64,000 nt of DNA from Circinella minor (lineage: Eukaryota; Mucoromycota; Mucoromycetes; Mucorales; Lichtheimiaceae). The stretch is taken from contig JAEPRB010000019.1 of the NCBI GenBank assembly GCA_016758965.1, positions 1-64,000 on the forward strand, written 5' to 3'. Position numbers and translations under genes: made by a program. The first letter of the stretch is position 1. The number at the start of each line of letters is the position of its first letter. Under the pieces are notes generated by a model. It made no database searches and was not told the origin of the DNA. It was given only the letters and a program-made list of their open reading frames with translations. Below are positions 23,561 through 34,753 of the stretch, one piece after another.

Positions 23561-24030
23561 TAGGATTAACAAGCACTACAATATTTTGAGCCACAGTATA
23601 GGTCACAGTGATTTCTTGTCCAGATATAGTAGTTATTAGAACAAGACTATGGGTGGTGTCGTATAGCAATTTGTAGATGTCAGTTTGTATTTTAAAGAAC
23701 AATGGAAAACAGCAGGGACTTTTTAGAGTTCACGTGAACAAGTTGTATTATAATTCAGGAGAGATCACAGCTTCATACAAATTCTTTGTGGAGTAGTAAA
23801 CAGCTTATTTGTCAGTCGTTATCATCAACAATAAACTGAGAGGGGATCTTATGCAGGGGCAAAACGATTTTCCAATTTCACCTATGTTGAAAAAATAACT
23901 TGGAAAAAAGAGTAAAAAAGAAAAGAAGTATAAAACAGGTCTTGATCTTCTTTATTTTAAATTGCAAAAGTCAAGTCTTGTCAATTTTTTAGGAAAGTAT
24001 TTTAAGAAAGTATGTATGTACATGGGAGAT
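23561..24030. other. Intergenic, no gene seen
   Basis: 470 bp between the EDE1 fragment and the 3' end of the Crt10-like gene. No coding signal could be assigned. It includes the presumed 3' flank of the Crt10-like gene (A/G-rich run at 23890-23935). Confidence 0.4.
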
Positions 24031-26936
24031 TTACAGAATAAGCGGTTCAGTAAATAATTGGTCAAGTTTACGAGATAATCGATAACCTAACGCACTTCCA
24101 TCATAATAAAAAAGGTATATCAAATAGGTTGGTGATGTCACTAAATCGTGTTCAACTTTCTGTACAGTCATCCCTATATATGTCATCAAATGAAAATAGC
24201 ATATAAAACCCTCATAGATGATTAGCTCCATAATATTCTTCTGTGCCTGTCTCTTACCCATAATTAATGATACTATTCAATCTTACCGTAAAGTGGACTA
24301 TTTCTTAATCCAGAATCAGGTAGATATGTTTCACAATTAAAAAGAAGAGTACTCTTTCCATTATCAACCTCGGCTTTGACTACTCGCATTAATGCCACTG
24401 TTCCTTTTTGACTAGCAGCAATATATAGCTCTAGTTCTGGAATCCACTCCACCATATTGAGTCGATCCATCGCCATTAATAATCTATCTGATCGTACATC
24501 CACATTACTAATGACATTGCGTTCCCATCGTTCTGTTACCATCCTTGTTCTGGTTGGATGAAGTAACAAGACATCTTTGGGTGTAGTGACCATAATGAGT
24601 TCATCATTCATTTTTTCTGGCTTGTTGATTAAAAGGTTTTCGGCAGCTGGTGATGAAGGGGACGCACATCGAATAATTTGTGGAATAATATTTTTTTTAT
24701 CCTTTTTCTTTATTGCCAAATGCTGGTATTCCATAACGGTTCGAGGTTCCGGATTTTTCGAGTTATCTTCATCCGAATCAGAATCGCTCCAACCACTTCG
24801 CGATGTTATTGGAATGACTTCTGTGGGCGTGTTACGGAATCGATAAGGAAACGTCATCGCTCGTTCAGCAGCCATTCTTTCTTCAAGTGCTTGATGCTCA
24901 TCGGGTGCTAATAATCGATGACCACCTGGTAAACGTCGTAAATAGGGGTCGTTACCAGCTTCTTCTTCATCACTTAACCAATCCATCAATTCTTGAGTTT
25001 CTGGTAATCCTGGTTGTTCAGCAGTAGTTTGTTGCCACGTCTCCAATGCATTATCATATCGTTCTTCATCTTCGCCTTCATCGGTATTCTCATCTATTTG
25101 GGCATCTTCTTCATCCACGTGTTGCTCATCATCATCATATTCATACTCGTCATCCTCTTCATCTTCATCATCGTCGTTTCCATTGGTTGTTTGAAACGGT
25201 CCCGATGTTAATAGCTGCCGAAAATCTTGAACTGTGTTTCGTAATGCTTCTAATCTTTCATTACCAAGTTCTAACTGTTGTAATTGTGCTGCTGGAACAT
25301 GCATTTCGTCCGGAAGATTAATTACAGCAGGTCCTCTTCTTCCTAAGTTGTTATTATTACCTTGACCTTGTTCTCGGACCGCATCACCATCTTCATCTTC
25401 GTCATTATCACTTTCGAATGCTTGCATAAATGCGTGAATTCCTTCAAAACCCGTCATGTTAAGTCGGTATACTGGTAATGCAGCTGAATTACGTAAGCCA
25501 ATCCCAATTAACGAAGTAGATCGTCCATTTTCAAGCTTTTTTATGATATTTTCGCTGACTTGTTTGTTTATACATTGTGCAACCTTGATATCCTTTTGTG
25601 ATATGAATTTCACAGACCAGCACCTAATAATAATCATATGTAAAAATAAACCACTTTTGTTAATATATATAATATTACATTCAACTAAATTAGAAACAGA
25701 TGCAGTATACCATGATTCATTTTCTCTTCTACTCATTTCAATTTTTCGGATGGTTGCTTGTTGTCCAGTTTTTATATCCCATAATCGACATGTCTGATCT
25801 ATAGAGCAACTTGCGACATATTGGCCTGTTTGATTAAAATCCACACAGGGGATATTATCCGTATGTCCACTTAGTTCGCGTTTTTCAATGCCTTTCATGA
25901 CTGGAGGTAAATTTCGTCGTCGTTTTCCAAAGATTGGATTATTTTTCGTCAATTCAGTCATATTATAAACAGTAATAGTCCAGCTATTAGCAGACACTGC
26001 AATAAGTCCTTGATCACCATGAATTGCTAAACCCCAAGTGGACGAGTTGTCATTGCTTTTTTTTTTGGATGGAAGTATACATTTTTGAAGCAATCAATAT
26101 TCAATACTTTTTTCCAAAATATATATGATATTAGCCTCTTTCTGTATTTTTCCTTAACTTACTTTATTGTCATGGGTGGTTCATCCAAAGCATCTGTCCG
26201 CCAAATCCAGATATCACCTGCATCAGATACCGTAACAACAACTTCTTCATCGAATATCCGACCGACTTTTAACTGATTAATTGTATCCATTCCAAGATCC
26301 TAATTATAAATCGATATAATACACACTACATTAGATTTCTCATTCTATCATTCTTTTTTATTTTATTACCTGGCCTTGTCTTGGAATTGGAGTTGTGAGT
26401 GTCCTAAGAGGTCCACGGAAAGCTGCACCAAAATGATCAATCTTATAGACGTGAACATATTGACCGGTTGCTAGTATGAAATATATGCATCACAAGTATA
26501 TAATTATTAAAGAAAATTTTTTAATATTCTGTCCTACTACTGCGGTCGATTCCAAAGTTTTTTTTTTTTTTTTTTTTTGATCTATGAGTTACCAACAAAA
26601 AAAGTACATGGATCACGTTCACTTGCAGCACAGAGATTCATGCGCTAAAGTAAAAAGTAAACACAGTGAGGTTGTTTATATGAATATGAGTAATATTTGT
26701 TTGAATGTTAGTCATTAATCTCGAATCTTTTCTCGTCCAATTTACCCATGGTTTTGCTGTTGCTAAATTTACACCATTATTTTCTTGTACGCTAAATACC
26801 TGAAGCGTAAAATATATTGTTAATAATCTAAACACTTTAATCTTGATTGGATTCAGTTATTTAAACCGGATTACATACATTTAGAAGGTCATAATCTAAT
26901 AAAGCTTCGTGCACGGGCTTATCTACGCCGTTCATT
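24031..26936 (-). CDS. Crt10-like WD40 protein
   Basis: Eight exons with consistent phases: 26936-26875, 26791-26746, 26644-26593, 26470-26370, 26299-26163, 26055-25711, 25623-24287, 24173-24031, giving 740 residues. The N-terminal third is a beta-propeller of WD40 type (ATGQYVHVYKIDHFG; VVVTVSDAGDIWIWR; STWGLAIHGDQGLIAVSAN; ELSGHTDNIPCVDFNQTGQY; VASCSIDQTCRLWDIKTG). A long very acidic stretch lies mid-protein (DDDEDEEDDEYEYDDDEQ). The C-terminal part has further propeller blades (SDRLLMAMDRLNMVEWIPEL; ASQKGTVALMRVVK) and ends SPLYGMTVQ...YLFYYDGSALGYRLSR. Architecture and the closing block resemble fungal Crt10-family proteins, which in yeast influence ribonucleotide reductase expression. 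That assignment is moderate; WD40 scaffold is safe. The acceptor at 26055 follows a poly-A run rather than pyrimidines and is the weakest splice call. Confidence 0.7.
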
Positions 26937-27443
26937 TGGGTGTATTTACAAGTTTCATGCAGCTCGCAGAAAAAAGGAAGAAACCTTTTTTAATTCTCAT
27001 CAATAAAATGATTTATTTATGTGATATTTTTTAATAGCGACCTAGCTTCTCCATTGATTAAAATAAATATACCCAACAATTAACTTTTATAAAAGAATCA
27101 ACGTGATGTTTGTAGAATGATGGTTGATAGTATCTCGTTAATTATAATTAAGTATATCGTTTCCTTCTTTCGTAAGCTGTGCTGGTGAATTTATGATATG
27201 AGTTTAAGATAAACATAATTATATGATTAGCAAGATCTGTCAAAAACACAAATATGATAATGCATGAATTTCTTAGCCAAGTTTTTTTGCTGGGTCTTTT
27301 TTTTCTTTTTTTTTGATAAATCACTACGTGAGTTCTATGCTTGTATGGCTGTGTGTAGTCAAAGACAAACATAAATAAAACTCATAGAGCGGAGCGGCCA
27401 ACGTCTTTTTTTTTTGGTCCCTAGCCAACTTCAAATTTCTAAA
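26937..27443. promoter_or_regulatory. Divergent promoter region, Crt10-like / DMAC1-like genes
   Basis: 507 bp between divergently transcribed genes. There is a T-rich run at 27294-27316 and TTTTTTTTTGG just upstream of the + strand start, preceded by a short GC-richer patch (AGAGCGGAGCGGCC at about 27386). No factor-specific motif is claimed. Confidence 0.4.
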
Positions 27444-27778
27444 ATGTCACAACCAGCATCACAACAGCAGCAAGAGTCATCAAAAAATCAACAAGAGTAC
27501 CAAGATTGTTTGCCCTGTAAATTGACAGGCGCTGGTGCATTTGGTGGATTAGGAGCATATGCATTACTGGAAGCTAAAAAAATTCACAAACTCCCTGGAA
27601 AACAAAGCACAGCTGTAGGTTTGGGTGTTGCCGGCGTAGGTAAATATAGGTTTCTTTAACAAAACTTTCTTATTTTTTTTGTATATATTTATGAATTCAT
27701 ATAGCTGTCAGCTTATTTATATATGAACTCTGTATATTAGTTTTCGTTTCAGCTGGATTATATAGACTAGTGATATAA
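27444..27778 (+). CDS. DMAC1/DUF4536-like mitochondrial membrane protein
   Basis: Two exons (27444-27639 and 27753-27778, intron GTAAAT...CAG) encode 73 residues. After a Gln/Ser-rich N-terminus the core reads DCLPCKLTGAGAFGGLGAYA, then LEAKKIHKLPGKQSTAVGLG and a second Gly-rich hydrophobic end finishing AGLYRLVI. The C-x-x-C followed by a Gly-rich helix and the closing G-L-Y-R are typical of the DUF4536 family (animal DMAC1, yeast Dmo2). The family comprises small double-hairpin proteins of the mitochondrial inner membrane; in animals DMAC1 helps assemble the distal arm of complex I. The role in this fungus is inference. The second exon is only 26 nt including the stop. Confidence 0.75.
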
Positions 27779-28080
27779 TAAGATTTTTTTTTTGGTATAT
27801 AACATAAAAGTGTCAAATAAAAGTTGTACTCTGGATAGTGTGTTATTTATTGTAGTATAAAGGACTTATTTCTATGACAACATGGATTATTGCTATGGTC
27901 CTAAAGTAAGTGATAATTTCAAATGTATTGTGCAATTGTTGTTAGGGATGAATGTGCGGAGGCAAGAATTTATTATTATTTTAAAAAAAGGGTCGTCACG
28001 ATTTTTTGGGTCCTGTTAAAACAAAAAATATAACAAGGTGGCGCTACTCCACCTTTTTTTTTTTTTTTCTGTCAACACAA
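27779..28080. other. Intergenic between DMAC1-like gene and mS45
   Basis: 302 bp holding the 3' flank of the upstream gene and a T13 tract (28056-28069) just before the mS45 start. No gene is seen. Confidence 0.4.
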
Positions 28081-29208
28081 ATGTCTCGATTCCTTCGACC
28101 AACATTATTCCGAGTACAACCTAGTGTCTTGGCTACTCCACGCGTAGAGAGTCAACGTCTATTCTCATGTACAAGTCGACGATGGAATGAAGAAAAACCA
28201 GCAGACACAACAGCATCCACAACAGAAGAAACACCACAAGAAGAACAACAAACTGAAGAAGAACCAGAACCTATCAAATTGTCTAGTAGACGACGACAAT
28301 TCCATGCATGGGTTCGTGAAGGTGGTGGTGCACGCTTTGTACGACCATCGCAAGGAACAACAAACTATTTAGGTGCCACGGTAAGAATGAGAGAAAGAAA
28401 GAACGAATGAAAATCGACTTAACGATCGCTCTTTTACATATATGTCTGTTAATTCCAGAAAGAAAGGAATATATATATATATACATATACTTATTTTTCA
28501 TATTGTTTAATTAATAGCCTTTTCCCTCAAATCCTTTATTCCAACCAAGACCTCCGTTGACTGATGCTGCTCGTCAAGAAATTTATGATACTTATACTGA
28601 AAATCCTGAAGATTGGTCTAGTCGTAAATTAGCAACCAAGTTTGGTATTTCGATGAGACGTGTTGAGGCTGTTTTGAAGTTGAAGGAAGCTGAAAAGCAA
28701 ATGGAAATGGATGTAAGTGAGAAAATTTGGATGCTAATATTATATTATGCCGAAACAGGATCAAGTATATATGGTATTTAATAAAGTAGCAACTATTATA
28801 TAGGGCGTTCCAATTCAAAAGAAATTCACAAAGGGAATTGAGAAATTGATGGGCGCAGACCAATCGATTACTCCCTTGACGGAACCTCTTGTAGATATTT
28901 TCCCCAAGGTTAAAAAGCCTACTTTCAAATCAGTTGACGAAGACGTTGATTTTACTGAACAGGTAAGACACATAATTTTTTAAATTATATCCATTAACTT
29001 CTATACCTATGTTAATATCATATCCCACTATTTTCTATTTATTCTTTAGGATGCGGCAAAGACATTGAATCGTCAACCATACAGAGTATTAGAGGAACGA
29101 GCAATTGCACGAGAAGAAGCTAAATTCGCAAACTCACGAGCAAATAAATCCGAAGCACGAACGGATTCAAAAAAGAAGACATTTGTTATTGTAGACACCA
29201 GTCGCTAG
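28081..29208 (+). CDS. Mitochondrial small-subunit ribosomal protein mS45 (Bot1/Mrps35 family)
   Basis: Four exons (28081-28380, 28518-28712, 28804-28962, 29050-29208) encode 270 residues. The first ~35 residues are Arg/Ser-rich without acidic residues (MSRFLRPTLFRVQPSVLA), fitting a matrix-targeting presequence. An acidic Gln/Glu spacer follows. The family core is RRQFHAWVREGGGARFVRPS, QGTTNYLGAT, PFPSNPLFQPRPPLTDAARQ, EIYDTYTENPEDWSSRKLAT and KFGISMRRVEAVLKLKEAEK. This matches the Bot1p/mS45 family of the fungal mitoribosome body. The C-terminal part is charged (EERAIAREEAKFANSRANKS). Intron phases are all zero. No oddities; the start is the first ATG before the presequence. Confidence 0.9.
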
Positions 29209-29557
29209 ATTTTTTTTCTTACTTGTTATCCCCCTCCGCTATTAAAAAAACTGTACCTATTAGAATTACTTTTTATTTTTGGAATTGGAATTGCAGTGCA
29301 TTTTTTTATACTGTTGAAAAAAGCCAGATTAATGAGTGGTTTAGTGTCGTATGCGTCGGATTGGGGTGTGATATAGATAGTTATTACAGTCATATCATAG
29401 TGGAACCATTGAGGAAAAGGCTTAAAGAATTTTATACCTGATGATACACAACAAAGGGAATTTATATTAATAAAAGCAAAGCAGGAACATATTTATTTTT
29501 GGCAACAAGTTGTACAACAAAGATGAATTTGCCACATGGATAGCAAAAATAATTAAA
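29209..29557. other. Convergent intergenic region
   Basis: About 350 bp between the mS45 stop and the end of the minus-strand locus. It serves as 3' flank for both. There is an AATAAAAGC motif near 29469, on the + strand. No gene is seen. Confidence 0.4.
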
Positions 29558-30411
29558 CTACACTTGCAAGGCCTGCAACCCACTGATGCAAGCACCAACA
29601 TCTTGAATGATCTCGGCTGCACCAGCATGACATTGTCTATCACAAAATTTGACAATGTCATCTTCAAGCGCTTCGTCACTCTTCCTGTTGTCATTTTCAG
29701 CTTCGCATTGGTACATACATTGACAGACCATAATTACTGAAGCGATAACAAGCGCTAGACCTAGAAGAAAGAATGAAAAGGCATTGGTAAACCAACGAGG
29801 GAAAAAAACCTTTCTTCGTGGTGAATAGTACAGAAACTGTGCTGATTTATTGTATCTTCCGTCATCATAAATGGATTGCTACTGTCGATCAAATTATTTG
29901 ATGATGATTGCTGTAGCCTTTGATTACGACGTGAGGTCCATCCCGGTGTCGTTTCAGTACTTTGCTCGTTATTACCATCATATCCTTGAGCAGTAAGTAA
30001 AGGGACTAAAATATGATACTCTTGGTACCGAGGTGGAAACGGACGTGCTGATTCATAATGTTGATTTCGTTGATGATTTGCGGATGTATCATAACGGTGG
30101 TATATTCTTGAACTATTATTATTGTTGAATCGGTCTGTACTGTTTAATAGCGATGAATCTGTGTTGTTACTGTTGAAGATAACATTGGAGCAAACAATCC
30201 AGAATGGTAGGTTATATTCGGTATGATGTTGGATGGTGATGATGAATGTTCATCATCCTCGCTACCACTATTGTTCTTTTTATTTTCACTGGCTGATGGA
30301 GATCCAGGGTAGAAAAAGTCTTTATTTACAAGTGGTGCACTAGGTGTTGTTATGACGTATGAGTAGGGTTGGTTTTGTTCGTTATTATGATAAATATACG
30401 TACATATTTAA
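29558..30411 (-). pseudogene. Single-pass membrane protein locus with broken frame
   Basis: Three consecutive minus-strand segments look coding but lie in different frames. About 30411-30150 reads NKDFFYPGSPSASENKKNN and SEDDEHSSSPSNIIPNITYH. About 30270-29850 reads SARPFPPRYQEYHILVPLLT, AQGYDGNNEQSTETTPGWTS. Then 29878-29558 reads a basic RRKVFFPRWF, a transmembrane helix (FSFFLLGLALVIASVIMVCQ) and a soluble tail with spaced cysteines (FCDRQCHAGAAEIIQDVGAC), ending at the TAG at 29558. The layout (disordered low-complexity N-part, TM helix, short Cys-containing tail) is consistent across the segments, so one gene is likely. I found no GT-AG introns with phases that would join them, so either indels broke it or the sequence has errors. 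No start codon was found. Family unknown. Confidence 0.45.
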
Positions 30412-30530
30412 ATGAAAAATTGAAAAAGATCCCAAGACGGAAAACGGACTACAGTCTAGGTTTCTGTTCATCACTTTTATTAATTGAAAAGATGCCATGG
30501 CGGAAAGAGACCACAATCTGGGTTTTCTCA
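30395..30530. repeat. Diverged direct repeat pair (~46 bp)
   Basis: The unit at about 30419-30465 (ATTGAAAAAGATCCCAAGAC, GGAAAACGGACTACAGTCTA, GGTTTCT) recurs at about 30482-30528 (ATTGAAAAGATGCCATGGCG, GAAAGAGACCACAATCTGGG, TTTTCT). The two copies are spaced by about 16 bp and are roughly 75-80% alike by eye. They sit just upstream (on the minus strand) of the broken membrane-protein locus. Confidence 0.5.
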
Positions 30531-30699
30531 ATTAAACCTCTGATTGATCTATTGTGGTCCTTGCATATTTTCTTACCGGACTTAAAAAAAAGTGAAGCTC
30601 TAAAGAGATTAAGGTCAGTGCTCCTCACTTCACTTTGTTGTTCCCCAATAAACCCACCATACTAAATTGCTGAAGATACCTATATGTTACTTTGGAAAA

Positions 30700-33600
30700 A
30701 CAAAAATTATATATAAAGGTGCTGTACGTACTTTTTAAGTAAAAGAAAACATGAGGCAACAGCAACAGAGAACTACTGGCTTTTTAGGCTGAGGGTTTAT
30801 TTAACGTAGTCCAATATAACATATATCGGCTCTTATTTTTATTTCTATTGTTTTCGTCATGGTTACAAGGGTATAGAATACCAAAGTAATGCCACAAAAG
30901 TCGAATTAAAATAAATAAATAATAGACTAGAATGTTATTGATACTTAGTTTGAACGTTTTTCAACTAAAATTCACATTAATTTACTGAGTTATACATATA
31001 TGTCTTTTTTTTATCACGGTAACTTGTTTATGGATTCTATTTACTTCGTTTTCAATTTTTTTTTTGCATATTGTAATTAGAATCCACTACCATATTAATG
31101 TAGTTTTGGAAAAAAAATTATAGTCTACTATATGTATCATTTCCAGATACTACCTAATCAATATAGTATACATACAAAAGCTGCGATTGATCACATTACT
31201 GATCATAAAACGGTAATTGGTAAACCTATCACCCTTTTTAATCATTATTTCTTATAATACACGTACTCTACATCGTTTACTTCAAGTAACTGAAAGTTTT
31301 GTGATACGTATGTGTGCTTGTGAGATGCATAATTTATGTGCTAATATATTGATATTAATTGTACATAATAAAGTGGATACGGGAGATCAGCTGTGTATAC
31401 GTGTTTGTAAATAGTGTTTACATATCATTCTGAATAGCGTAATTGTGTGATGTTGTTGTGGACGTACGCGTGCCGAAGATGTGAAGTAATGACAAATGAG
31501 ATAGATAATGAGCCGTGTTGTCAATGACTTATCGACTTGATGGGAGAGTCTGTGTTCTGTAAAATACGTGTTTAGGATTGTACTATTTGTGAAGCGCTTT
31601 TTATATCTCGTGCTAACTCTAAGAAGGCATCTCTCCAAACAACAATTTTTTTCATCTGAATGTCTTCTAAATTTTTCGCCAGTTTCGGCCAACTTTATAA
31701 CTCCAGGCCGTTGCTGAACATATTTACAGTGATGCAATAGTCAAAGGTTTAAAATGTAGCCTTTTGTTATGATATTATTAGTTTAGTGTTGATATCAAAT
31801 GATCATTATTGATCAAGATTGAAGTTGCATTGATTCGCACTTTGTTTATAGCAACAAAGCTTTATTTAATCGCCGGTAATTGTTTCTGTTATTGGTATCG
31901 TGCACTCTATGATTTGAATAGAAAAGCGACAACTGGCTGATTTTTATTTCCCTACCTTGCCGACATCATACCACTTGAGATTAATTGAGACCATCTTGTC
32001 CCCACTGTCAACCTAAAGAAAACCAAAGTCAACTAAAAATGGCGCAATATATATTTTCAGCTAAAAAGGAATGAAAGCAATGCTAATACCCAAACTAGAC
32101 TATATCTTCAAATTATTAAATAAGAAATCAAAATTCGGTATTGTAGTATTAGCCGTTATTGGAGATTGTCGCAACGACAAACCATATAATATCAACAATG
32201 ACATCGATATTCTTTACTTCTAGGAATTGTAAAAGCCAAGGAGCAAAAGCGAAAAGTAAAACTAAACCGAAAATATCAGTGAACTTCGTCTTATTATTAT
32301 TATTAATATATATATATTTTGGAAAGTTATTGTTTGTCGTCTTCTTATATCAAATAAGATAGAGTTGCAATTGATATAGCTACAATAAATCAAGCCTTCA
32401 AAAACAGTTTTGTTTATATTTATATATATATATTATTGTTTGCTCTGTTATATAGTTGTCATGTTTTGTTATTTGCATAGAAGTCATATCCTATTATTAT
32501 AAGACTATCGTGACTTCATTATTACAGTTCAGTAGAAGAGTTTTGGAGTATAAAGATCTAAGACTACTTGTAATATTGATATATTTTTTTAAAAAAAAAC
32601 CAAGCAGTAGTCTTAAACTGGACAGTTTTTTTCATTTACTTGACAATGTAGCAATTAACAATACTGTTTGAAGAAGTAATATGTTAAATTTCAAAGAAAT
32701 ACGTACGAATAGTATCAAAAAACGAGTACTCTTTTTGCTTATGTTTATGCGTGTAGTAGGCACAAGTATAGTAAAATTGATATCTCACTTGCTCTTGATC
32801 AGTATGCGTTCTTTTTTCTCTTGAGCAGGATTACGTAATAGCTACAAAAGATGTCAAGGGAGAGAGGGGAAGTAATAATAGTAGGTGCTGTATCATAATA
32901 GATTGTTATTGTTATTGTTATTGCTAACGTTATTATTTATTCGCGGAAAATAGCCAAATATACTGAATCAAGAATAGTAACAATAATAATAATACTGTTT
33001 GGAAAAGAAATCTATATTAATCAGAATAGCTCATTGTTTAAAATTGAGCGTATGTATTCTAACTTTCTGCATCGATGATAAATGTTTTGCTTGCAGAGTA
33101 ACTTTACAGCTTTTAACATTAGACTCATTATTTGAAGAAACTGGATATAGAAACTCTTAATATATAAAAATAAGAAATAGCTTTTGGAGTGGATATTGTT
33201 TTTAATTATACTCAATGCAGGATAACTAAAAAAAAAAGTGCTGTTATGATAGTAAACAAACATGCAGATAACTACTACTACTCCTACTATTATTTTCTTA
33301 TTATGGAAGCTGAAAGTGATCTCTATATTATATTAACAACTAAATTCAGGTTGATAATACACAGTGTAATTTTTAAGCGACAGCATTGGTACTCGTCTTA
33401 CCATTTTCTCGTACAAAAGCTTAGCCTTCTGTTTCATCATTCATCCATAGTAAACTTTATTATTGAGCCGAACGAATAAGTTTTGAAAAAAATCTGTTTT
33501 ATCTAATCAATGAAAGAAGCGGGAAAAAAATACGGATTAGCACTTTCCTACACTTTCGAATAAACAAAAAGTCTTACATAAATATTTTTATACCATGCGA

Positions 33601-34753
33601 TATTACTGTTAATACAACTGAATCTGTTTGAGTTGACTAAGGGTACTATATCACATTGAACATGCTTTTATTTTCTCGTTTTCACTGTAAATTTTCTAGA
33701 AAATAACATATAAATTCATTTATGTGTGGATTATACATCCAAAGAAAAATTTTCTACATAAAGCGACTCTTTTTTTCATCCAATCCATTCCACAGTTCGG
33801 CGCGAGTTACCCCAAATAGTAGTTCGTGGAACATGCAGAGTGTAACCAAAAATAAAATAAACTGCATTTTCACAAACTGGACCCCTGTAACCGAAAATAA
33901 CTTTTGGTTGCAGCTGGTAAAACTACCGGAAGGCTAATCCGTGCGGATAAATGTTATGAATGAATGAAACTTTGACGCTCCATTATTATTATTCGATTTT
34001 CGATCACAAAAAGGGATATAAAACTGTAATGTGACACATATCGCATGCGCTTGGGCCCACAAAAATTCATGGTGCTTTTACAAAAGATTACTGTTGAGAA
34101 AGAAATAATAAATTTGTGCATTGGACTTTCTATTGTTAGCAGCTGATAAAATATTAGCTATTTTACTATTATTCTATGCCTGATAAAGGAATAAACGATT
34201 TTTGCTTGTTGGGACCATCCACGTGGAATTTTTTGTTCTCCCAATTTTTAGACATGGCTGTTTCACAGAAAAAAACAAAAACCTATTTCCAAATTTAGAT
34301 AAAAATATAAATAATTGACTTTAAATATATATTACAAATGCCAAATACATTGTCTGGAATTTAAAATTATGATCGCTTTAACATGGATACATTGAAGACC
34401 GTTGTATTCTACCATTAATAGTAAGTAAACGTAAGACTGAAGTTTATAATACTTGAAAAAAAATAATAGATTCGATCTACATATATGTTTATAAAGTAAA
34501 TTACTAGCATAAAATATAAATTTAATAGTGGGGTAAAATTGAGTAAATTATATAGATCACAAAGTAATATATGGCCGGCTAAATAGATATCACGAAAGCG
34601 GAGCCTGGGAAACCTTTTTCGGCTACCGAGGAAGACTCAGCTTAATGCTTCTTTATAAAAATGAAATATATAAGGGTATTTACTTTTTTCTTTTACCAGT
34701 GTCTTTCTTTATTCTCCCTACTCTAAAAAACAAATACATTTTATTTTATATAT
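30700..34753. other. Gene-free AT-rich interval (~4 kb)
   Basis: I see no gene I can support. The longest open frame (31737-31387, minus, 116 codons) has no recognisable family and odd composition. The last ~180 bp contain a GC-richer patch (GAAAGCGGAGCCTGGGAAACC at about 34596) and a CT-rich stretch at about 34682-34722, likely the promoter and leader of the P450 gene. Confidence 0.45.

Noticed and set aside
31387..31737. 116-codon minus-strand open frame
   Set aside because: Composition is random, there is no recognisable family, and no promoter or intron context supports it.
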